From contig DAIOLC010000022.1 of the NCBI GenBank assembly GCA_036756425.1, positions 1 through 30,601 of the forward strand: a stretch of 30,601 nucleotides of DNA, read 5' to 3'. This document shows positions 14,604-21,530 of the stretch, piece by piece. Positions within the stretch are counted from its first letter, which is position 1; the number at the start of each line of letters is the position of its first letter. The notes beneath the pieces were generated by a model that saw only the letters and a program-made list of their open reading frames with translations, had not been told where the DNA came from and made no database searches. The position numbers and the translations under genes are program-made. The DNA comes from UBA6115 sp012514225 (GTDB lineage Bacteria > Bacillota > Clostridia > Christensenellales > Aristaeellaceae).

Positions 14604-15707
14604 ATGAAGAAAATCCTGCGTCGTTTCACGCTCTTTACGCTCTGCCTGATGGCGCTGGCCGCCTCCCCGCTTTCCGCCCCGGCGGAGCCGGCGGCCGCGC
14701 AGGCCTGGCGGCACCCCCACCAGGCGCTGCCGATGTACGCCAGCGCCGACGACGACAAAAAGCCCCTGCGGGTGCTGGGCGCCGGGGAGGCCTTCCTGCT
14801 GCTCGGGCAAAAGGACGGCTGGGCGGAGATTCAGGCCTTCAACGAGGCGGGCGAGCCCGTAAAAGGCTACGTGCGGGCGAAAGGCCTGCAGCCCCTCCCG
14901 CCGGAGGAAGGCATGGGCCGGGGCATGCTGGTGTCCGAGGACGGGTCGGCGCGCGTCCCCCTGCGCAGGTCGGCCGGCCCCCGCGGCACGGTGCTGGGCA
15001 AGTATTCCCCCGGCGTCTGGGTACAGGTCCTGTCGCCCGCCGAAAAGGGGTGGGTCCGGGTGCGCGTTGCGGGGCAGTCCGGCTACGTCCGCGAGGAGCA
15101 CCTCCGGCTGGAAGCGGGCCTCCCCCAGCCCGTCGCGCTGCCGGAAGTCACCGTGCAGAACACCCAGGCGACCGGGCTGAACCTGCGCGAGGCGCCTTCC
15201 TTCAAGTCCGCCACGCTGGCCATTGTGCGCAACGGCAAGCCGGTGCGCGTGCTGGCGGTGCTCGAAGAGTTCGTCCACGTCTTGACGGAGGACGGCCGCA
15301 CCGGGTTCATGATGGCCTGGGGCGTCGCCCCGCAGCCGCTGTACGCCGACAGCGTGCCTTCCCCGGACATCCCGCGGCCCGACGGCCAGGTGCTGACCAT
15401 CCAGAACCAGGGCGGGCAGGGCGCCCACCTGCGCGCGCGCGCCTCCACCGGCTCCGATTCCCTGGGGCTGTACCCCAACGGCACCCAGGTGGTGCTGGTA
15501 AATTGGGGGGAGTACTGGCTGAAGGTCTGGGTGGAAGGCCGGGAGGGCTACATGATGAAGCGCTTCTTCGACGTGGCCCAGACCCCCTTCGCCACGGAGG
15601 AGCCCGGCTACCAATGGACGCCGGAGGACTTCAACGCCCCGCTGCCCACCTTCGGGCCCCCGGCGGACACGCCGGGCGGGGAGGCCGGGCTGCCCGAGGG
15701 CGCCTGA
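14604..15707 (+). CDS. Secreted multi-SH3b-repeat protein
   Basis: 367 aa. AAAGGAAAAGA precedes the ATG at 14604. A signal peptide covers roughly residues 1-27 (Arg-Arg start, LFTLCLMALAAS core, cleavage near APAEP). About four SH3b-like repeats follow, near 38-95, 108-170, 183-240 and 262-325. The clearest motifs are TGLNLREAPSFKSATLAIV and GAHLRARASTGSDSLGLYPNG. Each repeat ends in a GY/GF-V/M segment, such as GYVREEHLRL or GYMMKRFFD. No catalytic domain is visible, and the tail is Pro/Gly-rich. SH3b repeats bind cell-wall peptides, so this is probably a wall-bound protein. It lies 33 bp after the ABC exporter and may share its transcript, but a functional link is not shown. The same repeat type occurs in the gene at 9306. 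Confidence 0.85.
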   Translation: MKKILRRFTLFTLCLMALAASPLSAPAEPAAAQAWRHPHQALPMYASADDDKKPLRVLGAGEAFLLLGQKDGWAEIQAFNEAGEPVKGYVRAKGLQPLPPEEGMGRGMLVSEDGSARVPLRRSAGPRGTVLGKYSPGVWVQVLSPAEKGWVRVRVAGQSGYVREEHLRLEAGLPQPVALPEVTVQNTQATGLNLREAPSFKSATLAIVRNGKPVRVLAVLEEFVHVLTEDGRTGFMMAWGVAPQPLYADSVPSPDIPRPDGQVLTIQNQGGQGAHLRARASTGSDSLGLYPNGTQVVLVNWGEYWLKVWVEGREGYMMKRFFDVAQTPFATEEPGYQWTPEDFNAPLPTFGPPADTPGGEAGLPEGA

Positions 15708-15711
15708 GCGC

Positions 15712-15741
15712 TTGCGGGCCCCGCAGCCCGCGTGGTATACT
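15712..15741 (+). promoter_or_regulatory. Extended -10 promoter of the serine T-box / serS operon
   Basis: TATACT (15736-15741) is preceded by TGG, an extended -10. A partial -35, TTGCGG (15712-15717), lies 18 bp upstream. The spacer contains an inverted repeat, GCGGGC (15714-15719) with GCCCGC (15726-15731). It follows the SH3b gene's stop by a few bases and has no T-run, so it is not a convincing terminator. Confidence 0.65.
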
Positions 15742-15744
15742 GCG

Positions 15745-15952
15745 CCTGACGCGTGGAACGGGAAACTTGCCCTTTGGCGCATGAAGAGAGCCGCCGGACG
15801 GTGAAAGGCGGCTGCGCGGGGGGCTTTCCGCCCGGGAGCGTGCCGCGAGGAGCGGCGGGGTTCGCCCCTTACAGCGGCAAGAGCGGCCGCGCAGGCGGCA
15901 ATTTGGGTGGCAACGCGGGCCCTTCCGTCCCATTGGAGCGGAAGGGCTTTTT
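15745..15952 (+). promoter_or_regulatory. Serine-specific T-box riboswitch
   Basis: About 210 bases upstream of serS carry the T-box layout. The distal Stem I segment AGAGAGCCGCC (15785-15795) is followed by GACGGTGAAA and the pairing strand GGCGGC. The T-box sequence GGGTGGCAACGCGG lies at 15905-15918, and a terminator follows at 15919-15952. The tRNA-binding bulge reads TGGC, so its last base pairs with discriminator G, as carried by bacterial tRNA-Ser. The best specifier candidate is AGC (serine) at 15837-15839 on the descending strand of Stem I. Uncharged tRNA-Ser should stabilise the antiterminator and switch on serS and the genes behind it. The T-box is certain from motif and context; the specifier position is my reading of the likely fold. 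Confidence 0.9.
15919..15952 (+). terminator. Regulated terminator of the T-box
   Basis: GCCCTTCCG (15919-15927) pairs with CGGAAGGGC (15939-15947) over 9 bp, closing an 11-base loop, followed by five T (15948-15952). Its 5' arm adjoins the T-box sequence, so the antiterminator and this terminator are mutually exclusive. Confidence 0.88.
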
Positions 15953-15973
15953 GAATCAGAAAGGAGCCGTGCC

Positions 15974-17254
15974 ATGATCGACATCGCGCTGGTCCGGAAC
16001 GAGCCGGACAAGGTCAGGGAGAACATCCGGAGGAAGTTCCAGGAGCACCGCCTGCCCCTGGTGGACGAGGCGCTGGAACTGGACCGGAAGAACCGCGAGG
16101 CCATCCACCAGGCCGGCGCGCTGCGCGCGCAGCGCAACGCCCTCTCCAAGCAGATCGGCGGCCTGCTGGCCCAGGGGAAGAAGGAGGAGGCCGAGGCCAA
16201 AAAGGCCGAGGTCGCCGACATCGCCCGGGAACTTCTGGACCTGGAGCAAAAGGAGGCGGCGTACGCGGAGGACATCCGCCAAGTGATGCTGCAGATTCCC
16301 CAGATGGTGGACGAATCCGTCCCGCTGGGGCGCAGCGACGCGGACAACGTGGAGATGGAGCGCTTCGGCGACCCGGCGGTGCCGCCCTTCGAGGTGCCCT
16401 ACCACGTGGACATCATGGAACGGCTGGGCGGCATCGACCTGGACAGCGCGCGCAAGACCAGCGGCAGCGGGTTTTATTACCTGAAGGGCGACGTCGCGCG
16501 GCTTCACTCCGCCGTGCTCTCATACGCGCGGGACTTCATGATCGACCGGGGGTTCACCTACTATATCCCGCCCTTCATGATCAGGAGCGAGGTCGTCACC
16601 GGGGTGATGAGCTTCGCCGAGATGGAAAACATGATGTACAAGATCGAGGGGGAGGACCTCTACCTCATCGGCACCAGCGAGCATTCCATGATCGGCAAGT
16701 TCATTGACACCATCCTGACCGGGGAGGAACTGCCCCAGGCGCTGACCAGCTATTCCCCCTGCTTCCGCAAGGAGGTCGGCGCCCACGGCATCGAGGAGCG
16801 CGGCGTGTACCGCATCCACCAGTTTGAAAAGCAGGAGATGGTGGTGGTGTGCCGTCCGGAGGACAGCATGGAATGGTACCGGAAGATGTGGCAGAACACC
16901 GTGGACTTCTTCCGGACGCTGGACATCCCCGTGCGCACCCTGGCCTGCTGCACCGGCGACCTGGCGGACCTGAAGGTCATCAGCTGCGACGTGGAGGCCT
17001 GGTCCCCCCGGCAGCAGAAATACTTCGAAGTGGGCAGCTGCTCCAACCTCGGCGACGCCCAGGCGCGGCGGCTGCAAATCCGCGCCAAGGACGCGGACGG
17101 CAGGCGCTTCTTCCCCCACACCCTCAACAACACCGTCGTCGCCCCGCCGCGGATGCTCATCGCCTTCCTGGAAAACAACCTCGACGCGGACGGAACCGTG
17201 CGGGTGCCCGAAGCGCTGCGCCCCTATATGGGCGGCAAGGCCCGCATTGGCTGA
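15974..17254 (+). CDS. serS: Seryl-tRNA synthetase
   Basis: 426 aa, normal for bacterial SerRS. AAAGGAG at 15960-15966 precedes the ATG. Residues ~1-105 form the antiparallel coiled-coil tRNA-binding arm (IDIALVRNEPDKVRENI to the second Lys/Glu-rich helix). The class II catalytic core follows. Motif 2 reads SPCFRKEVGAHGIEERGVYRIHQFEKQEM. The segment SCDVEAWSPRQQKYFEVGSCSNLGDAQARR carries the serine pocket, and motif 3 is NNTVVAPPRMLIAFLENN. The enzyme charges tRNA-Ser with serine in the cytoplasm. The motif 2 sequence (KEVGAHGIEERG rather than the common EAGSAGRDTRG) is a diverged form that I associate with additional SerRS copies in Clostridia; whether a second copy exists elsewhere cannot be seen here. 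Expression is under the T-box directly upstream. Confidence 0.96.
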   Translation: MIDIALVRNEPDKVRENIRRKFQEHRLPLVDEALELDRKNREAIHQAGALRAQRNALSKQIGGLLAQGKKEEAEAKKAEVADIARELLDLEQKEAAYAEDIRQVMLQIPQMVDESVPLGRSDADNVEMERFGDPAVPPFEVPYHVDIMERLGGIDLDSARKTSGSGFYYLKGDVARLHSAVLSYARDFMIDRGFTYYIPPFMIRSEVVTGVMSFAEMENMMYKIEGEDLYLIGTSEHSMIGKFIDTILTGEELPQALTSYSPCFRKEVGAHGIEERGVYRIHQFEKQEMVVVCRPEDSMEWYRKMWQNTVDFFRTLDIPVRTLACCTGDLADLKVISCDVEAWSPRQQKYFEVGSCSNLGDAQARRLQIRAKDADGRRFFPHTLNNTVVAPPRMLIAFLENNLDADGTVRVPEALRPYMGGKARIG

Positions 17255-18038
17255 CAAGGGCGCGGGCCGGGCGGCGGCGCCGCCCTTTGAAGGCTTTTAC
17301 CAGCGGCCCCAGCTGAAGCGCTGGCTGGACGCCCTGCCGCGGCGCTTCAGCTGCCGCGCCTTTTCCGCGCCGGCGGATTTATCGCAGTATTCCGCGCTGG
17401 AATACGCCGCCGGGCGCGCCGCGCTGCCGGGGGTGCGCCTGGCGCTCTCGCCCCGGGGCGCCCGGGAGCTGGTCGTTTCCGTGCCGCTGTTCCCCCGTTT
17501 CGAGGGCCTGCAGGCCTTCGCCGCCATCCTTGTGAAACCGGGGCTGAAATGGGGCCGGCTGTGCGCCGGCATGTCCGGGGAGGCGCTGGCGCTGGAGATG
17601 GCGGCCATGGGGCTGTCCGGCTGCTTCATGACGGGCAACTACCGGCGGGACCTCGCGCGCGGCCTGGTGAAGGAGGGCGAGGAAATCGCCGCCGTCATCC
17701 CCTTCGGCGTGCCGAAGGACCCGGAGGGCGCGCGCGGGCGGAAGCGCAAGCCGCTGGCCGCTTTCTGCGCGGACGACCCCGCAAAATGGCCCCACTGGGC
17801 GTACAAGGCGGCGGAGGCGATGCGCTCCGCCCCCTCGGCGATGAACCGGCAGCCCTGGCGCCTGGGCTTTTCCGGCAGCACGCTGAGCTTTTCAGGAAAC
17901 AAGCCCGACAGCGTGGACAGCGGCATCGCCCTGCTGCACCTGGAATGCGCCGCGGGCAGCCTGCCGCGCGCCTGGAGCCTGGCGCGGGACGGGAAGACCT
18001 TACTGCTGAGAACAGAGGAGACGGATGAGCCTGTTTGA
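17247..18038 (+). CDS. Nitroreductase-fold protein (putative TM nitroreductase type)
   Basis: 263 aa if translation begins at the TTG at 17247, which overlaps the serS stop by 8 bp. No ATG or GTG with a ribosome binding site is closer, so translation is probably coupled to serS and the exact start is uncertain. Family features are RRFSCRAFS near residue 31 (flavin-phosphate-binding region), GEALALEMAAMGLSGCFMTGNY in the middle, and RSAPSAMNRQPWRLGF near 195-210. These match the tandem half-domain nitroreductase-like proteins that bind FMN as a single chain. Their substrates are generally unknown. It lies inside the T-box-controlled operon and overlaps rarA by 14 bp. A metabolic tie to serine is not evident. 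Confidence 0.75.
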   Translation: MADKGAGRAAAPPFEGFYQRPQLKRWLDALPRRFSCRAFSAPADLSQYSALEYAAGRAALPGVRLALSPRGARELVVSVPLFPRFEGLQAFAAILVKPGLKWGRLCAGMSGEALALEMAAMGLSGCFMTGNYRRDLARGLVKEGEEIAAVIPFGVPKDPEGARGRKRKPLAAFCADDPAKWPHWAYKAAEAMRSAPSAMNRQPWRLGFSGSTLSFSGNKPDSVDSGIALLHLECAAGSLPRAWSLARDGKTLLLRTEETDEPV

Positions 18039-19323
18039 TTTTTCCCCGCCCAAAAGCCGGCCCCTGGCCGACCGGATGCGCCCGCGCAACCTGTCGGAAT
18101 TCCTGGGGCAGGAGCACCTGGTGGGCAAAGGCCGCCTGCTGCGCCGCGCCATCGAGGCGGACCAGCTGACCAGCAGCATCTTTTACGGCCCGCCCGGCTC
18201 CGGCAAGACTACCCTGGCCTTTGTGGTCTCGCAGACCACAAAGGGGCACTTCGAGCGGCTCAACGCCGTCACCTCCGGCGTGGCCGAGGTGCGCGAGGTC
18301 ATCAAGAGCGCCTCGGAGCGGCGAAAGATGTACGGCCAGCACACCTATCTGCTGCTGGACGAGTGCCACCGCTGGAGCAAGGCGCAGTCGGACTCCATCC
18401 TGCCGGCCATCGAGGAGGGCACCATCCGCTTCATCGGCTCCACGACCGAGAACCCGATGGTCGCCATGACCCCGGCCATCGTGAGCCGCTGCCGGGTGTT
18501 CCAGTTCTTCCGGCTGTCTGACCGGGACGTGCGCGCGGCGCTGGAGCAGGCGGTCAGCGACCCGGAGCGCGGGCTGGGCGCGTTGCGCGTCTCAGTGTCC
18601 GATGAGGCGCTCGCCCACTGGGTGCGGGTCGCCTCCGGCGACGTGCGCACCGCCCTCAACGCCCTGGAGCTGGCCGCCCTGACCACGCCCACGGAGAAGG
18701 GCGGTATCCTGATTAATCTGCAGATTGCCGAGGACAGCATCCAGAAACCCGTCATGCGGGTGGACGAGACGCTGTATTACGATATGCTGTCCGCCTTCTG
18801 CAAGAGCCTGCGCGGCTCGGACCCTGACGCGGCGCTGCTGTGGGCCTCCCGGTTGCTGTACGCCGGATGCGACCCGCGGCTCATCGTCAGGCGGCTTATC
18901 GCACACGCCAGCGAGGACGTGGGGCTGGCCGACCCCCAGGCCATGGTCCAGGCCGTCGCCGCGGCGCAGGCGCTGGAGTTCGTGGGGCTGCCGGAGGCGC
19001 GGCTGAGCATCTCCCAGGCCATCGTGTACCTGTGCATGGCGCCCAAGTCCAACAGCGTCTACCTGGCGATGGCCAGGGCCCAGCAGGACGCCGAGATGGG
19101 CCAGCTGGGCGAGGTGCCCCTGTCCCTCCGGGACACCCACTACCAGGGCGCGGCCCGCCTGGGCAACGGCAAGGGCTACCTCTACCCGCACGACTTCCCC
19201 GGGCACTGGGTCCGGCAGAACTATATGCCTGACGGCTTCGAGGACGCCGTCTATTACCGGCCCGGCGCGCTGGGGTTTGAGGGAACCCTGCGGCGCAGGA
19301 AGGACGAAGATGGAAAGGAATGA
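18025..19323 (+). CDS. rarA: Replication-associated recombination protein A (RarA/MgsA AAA+ ATPase)
   Basis: 432 aa, the usual length. The N-terminus PLADRMRPRNLSEFLGQEHLVG is the RarA signature. Walker A GPPGSGKT lies at residues 55-62, and Walker B LLLDECHRW has Asp112 and Glu113 (DECHRW in place of the common DEIHRF). Sensor residues lie in STTENP, and the arginine-finger region is VSRCRVFQF. The C-terminal tetramerisation part includes DVGLADPQAM and APKSNSVYLA. RarA acts at stalled replication forks with the clamp loader and single-strand DNA-binding protein. The ATG at 18025 lies inside the end of the previous gene (14-bp overlap), with AGAGGAG upstream, so it belongs to the serS operon. 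Confidence 0.95.
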   Translation: MSLFDFSPPKSRPLADRMRPRNLSEFLGQEHLVGKGRLLRRAIEADQLTSSIFYGPPGSGKTTLAFVVSQTTKGHFERLNAVTSGVAEVREVIKSASERRKMYGQHTYLLLDECHRWSKAQSDSILPAIEEGTIRFIGSTTENPMVAMTPAIVSRCRVFQFFRLSDRDVRAALEQAVSDPERGLGALRVSVSDEALAHWVRVASGDVRTALNALELAALTTPTEKGGILINLQIAEDSIQKPVMRVDETLYYDMLSAFCKSLRGSDPDAALLWASRLLYAGCDPRLIVRRLIAHASEDVGLADPQAMVQAVAAAQALEFVGLPEARLSISQAIVYLCMAPKSNSVYLAMARAQQDAEMGQLGEVPLSLRDTHYQGAARLGNGKGYLYPHDFPGHWVRQNYMPDGFEDAVYYRPGALGFEGTLRRRKDEDGKE

Positions 19324-19825
19324 GCAGGTGCTGCGCTTTCTTCAGGAGCAGGGCATCGCGTACCGGCTTTTCGAGCATGAGCCCAAGTGGACGATTGACG
19401 ACTGCCTGTCGACCCCCGGGCTGGACGCCGGCCGCACGACCGTGCCGCGCAACGCCTTCCTGTGCAACCGCCAGCAGACGGCGTTCTTCCTGATGCTGCT
19501 CTCGCCCCTTCAGCCTTTCCGCACCGCCGTGGTCAGCAAACTGCTGGGCGTGTCCCGGCTCAGCTTCGCGCCGGAGGAGGCGCTATCCCGCCTGCTGGGT
19601 GTGAGCGCCGGCGCGGTCAGCCCCCTGGGGCTGCTGTTCGACGGGGAAAAACAGGTGCGCCTGGCGATGGACGGCACGCTGCTGGCCCATGAGTCGCTGT
19701 GGTTCCATCCCTGCGTGAACACGCAGTCGGTGGAAATAGCCACGAAGGACTTTATCGGGCGCTTCCTGCCCGCGCTGGGCCGCGAATGCGCCTTCCTCGA
19801 CCTCACGAAAGAAGGGGAAACCTGA
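19310..19825 (+). CDS. YbaK/ProX-type aminoacyl-tRNA deacylase (prolyl-tRNA editing domain)
   Basis: 171 aa. The ATG at 19310 is preceded by AGGAAGGA and lies within the last codons of rarA (14-bp overlap). It is a stand-alone INS/YbaK superfamily editing domain. The N-terminal FLQEQGIAYRLFEHEP helix-strand comes first, then PRNAFLCNRQQTAFFLMLL in the place of the usual KNLFL-KKK-YYLV strand pair. LGVSRLSFAPEEALSRLLGVSAGAVSPLGLLF follows as the family core, ending with HPCVNTQSVEIATKDFIGRFL. Such proteins hydrolyse mischarged tRNAs, typically Ala- or Cys-tRNA-Pro, in trans. The substrate lysine is not in its usual place (KN replaced by RN), so specificity may differ. Location behind serS fits tRNA quality control. 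Confidence 0.85.
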   Translation: MERNEQVLRFLQEQGIAYRLFEHEPKWTIDDCLSTPGLDAGRTTVPRNAFLCNRQQTAFFLMLLSPLQPFRTAVVSKLLGVSRLSFAPEEALSRLLGVSAGAVSPLGLLFDGEKQVRLAMDGTLLAHESLWFHPCVNTQSVEIATKDFIGRFLPALGRECAFLDLTKEGET

Positions 19826-20406
19826 TGGCCTACCACTTTTTCGCCTACCTGTCCAGGATGAAGCTCATCAGGCGCTGGGGCCTGATGCGCAACCTCATCC
19901 CCGAAAACGACATGGAGCACGCCATGCAGGCCGCGATGATCGCCCACGCCCTCGCCGTATTGGGCAACGCGCGCCACGGGAAGGACTACAACGCCGAGCA
20001 CGTGATGGCGCTGGCGCTGTTCCACGACATCTCCGAGGTCATCACCGGCGACCTGCCCACGCCCGTCAAGCACAACAACCCGCAAATCAAGGCGGAGTAC
20101 CACAAAATCGAGCGCATCGCCATCCAGCGGCTCAAGCAGATGCTGCCGGAGGACCTGCAGGAAACCTACGAGCCGCTCATCGCCCCGCGGCAGGACACCG
20201 CGGAATGGCGCCTGGTCAAGGCGGCCGACCGCATCTGCGGCTATATCAAGTGCCTGGAGGAAACCAAGGCCGGCAACAACGAGTTCCTGGAGGCGCGGGA
20301 AAGCATCCTGGCCACCCTACACGCCGTGGACCTGCCGGAAGTGCAGGATTTCCTCCGGGAGTTCGTGCCGGGTTTCGGGATGAGCCTGGACCAGATATCG
20401 AAGTAG
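19825..20406 (+). CDS. yfbR: HD-domain 5'-deoxynucleotidase (YfbR type)
   Basis: 193 aa, close to the E. coli YfbR length. It reads through the family motifs in order: RWGLMRNLIPENDMEHAMQ with His32, LALFHDISEVITGDLPTPVK with His67-Asp68 of the HD metal site, then EYHKIERIAIQRL and KCLEETKAGNNEFLEAR, ending GMSLDQISK. YfbR removes phosphate from deoxynucleoside 5'-monophosphates and helps balance nucleotide pools. The ATG at 19825 shares one base with the preceding stop (TGATG), with GAAGGGGAAA as ribosome binding site. It is the last gene of the serS operon and converges on yhbY. Confidence 0.92.
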   Translation: MAYHFFAYLSRMKLIRRWGLMRNLIPENDMEHAMQAAMIAHALAVLGNARHGKDYNAEHVMALALFHDISEVITGDLPTPVKHNNPQIKAEYHKIERIAIQRLKQMLPEDLQETYEPLIAPRQDTAEWRLVKAADRICGYIKCLEETKAGNNEFLEARESILATLHAVDLPEVQDFLREFVPGFGMSLDQISK

Positions 20407-20420
20407 TGCGGGAAGGGACG

Positions 20421-20460
20421 GGGAAAAGCCGAGGATTTTTTCTGGAGAAAAAATTCCCCG
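20421..20460. other. AT-rich hairpin in the convergent yfbR/yhbY intergenic region
   Basis: ATTTTTTC (20435-20442) and GAAAAAAT (20447-20454) form a perfect 8-bp stem with loop TGGA. They are framed by GGGGAA (20420-20425) and TTCCCC (20454-20459). It lies just after yfbR. It lacks a GC-rich stem followed by T residues, so it is not a classical terminator, but no better candidate exists in the 155-bp gap between the two convergent genes. The rest of the gap shows nothing I recognise. Confidence 0.35.
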
Positions 20461-20561
20461 GACCCCTCAAAAGCCTTCAGCTGTTGAATAAATCAGGCGA
20501 ATAAAAGAATAATGCCGGGATCAGGGGATTGACGTGGCGCGGCCTTGGAACGGCGGCTCCC

Positions 20562-20855
20562 TCAGGGCAGTTGGATTTTGGGCTCCTTGTCGTTGCGACG
20601 GAAAACCGTGAAGCGCCGCCCGATGACCTGCACCGGGCTGGCGCCGGTTTTGGCGCACAGTTCTTCGCAGGCTTCGCGCGCACCCAGCGGCGCGTTTTGC
20701 TGCACGGCGCACTTGACGAGCTCCCGCGCCTGCAGCAGGTCGTATGCCTCCTTCAGGGTGTTGGCGGTGATGCCGTCCTTGCCCACGTACAGCGTGGTGT
20801 CCAGGGGGTTGGCCAGGGAGCGCAGGAAAGCGCGCTGTTTTCCGGTCAGTTCCAT
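20562..20855 (-). CDS. yhbY: YhbY/CRS1-family ribosome-associated RNA-binding protein
   Basis: 97 aa, the family length. It is a single CRM domain: LTGKQRAFLRSLANPLDTTLYVGKDGIT at the N-terminus, then LKEAYDLLQARELVKCAV and CAKTGASPVQVIGRRFTVFRRN, with the GxxG-like loop around VGKDG. YhbY binds pre-50S ribosomal subunits and assists assembly. AAAGGAA precedes the ATG at 20855. It follows the GNAT gene by 34 bp and lies downstream of obg, its common genomic neighbour in Bacillota, which supports a shared ribosome assembly role. Confidence 0.93.
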   Translation of the reverse strand: MELTGKQRAFLRSLANPLDTTLYVGKDGITANTLKEAYDLLQARELVKCAVQQNAPLGAREACEELCAKTGASPVQVIGRRFTVFRRNDKEPKIQLP

Positions 20856-20889
20856 GGTGTTCCTTTCCGGCGGCAGGGCCGCACCGGCG

Positions 20890-21417
20890 TCAGGTTAAAA
20901 TCCAGTAGCGCTCGAAGGACTGCCCGTCGGGTTTCGTGCGGATATCCTCCAGCACCCCGCCCTGGGACAGGATGACCGCGCGGGACGCCGCGTTCCACGT
21001 CCCGCAGGTCACCAGCAGCGGGCTGATGCCCAGCCGGCGGCACTCCAGGACGCCCAGGCGGAACTGCTCCTTGCCGTATCCCTTCCCCCGGTGGGCCGGG
21101 TGGATGGAGTAGCCGACGTGCCCGCCGAACTGCAATAAAAAGTCGTTGAGCGAATGGCGGATGTTGATCATCCCGACCAGGATGCCGTCCCGCCCGCGCA
21201 CGCAGAGGAAACTGCTGTCCGGCACCAGCCCGGGAGGGCAGGTTTCAATCCGTGATTTCCGCTCCAGCAAATCCAGCCACTCCGGCACGCTCAGGTCGTC
21301 CAGGCCCCCCACCCCGTTGATGCTCCCGCCGTCCGCTTCCCGGCTTTTGCGGCGGTATTCCAGAATCTGCCCCTCGTACGCCAGGGAGGGCTTGACCAGC
21401 GTCAGTATCTCTTCCAC
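20890..21417 (-). CDS. GNAT family N-acetyltransferase
   Basis: 175 aa from a GTG at 21417, preceded by AGGTG at a 5-base spacing. The acetyl-CoA site is clear: VGYSIHPAHRGKGYGKEQFRLGVLEC at about residues 100-125, where RGKGYG is the Q/RxxGxG/A pyrophosphate loop. A strand SFLCVRGRDGILVGMINIRH precedes it, and GTWNAASRAVILSQGG follows as motif B. The first ~65 residues vary among members. The acceptor substrate is unknown. It lies between obg and yhbY, which are usually adjacent, so it seems inserted into a conserved pair. A 113-bp gap separates it from obg and could hold its own promoter, although none with a good -35 and -10 is seen. Confidence 0.87.
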   Translation of the reverse strand: MEEILTLVKPSLAYEGQILEYRRKSREADGGSINGVGGLDDLSVPEWLDLLERKSRIETCPPGLVPDSSFLCVRGRDGILVGMINIRHSLNDFLLQFGGHVGYSIHPAHRGKGYGKEQFRLGVLECRRLGISPLLVTCGTWNAASRAVILSQGGVLEDIRTKPDGQSFERYWILT

Positions 21418-21530
21418 GGTTCACCTGCATTGAATGGGTTGCATCGCAGAATTCCGCAATTGAATAATTTTGGGTAGGCCCGGAAACCTTTCCCCCGGAA
21501 GAGGTCTCCGCGTTCCTCCCCGTATCTGCC

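Noticed and set aside
15714..15731. Inverted repeat GCGGGC/GCCCGC after the SH3b-repeat gene as a terminator
   Set aside because: It has no T-run and lies in the spacer of the serS operon promoter. It could be a regulatory site, but nothing supports termination.
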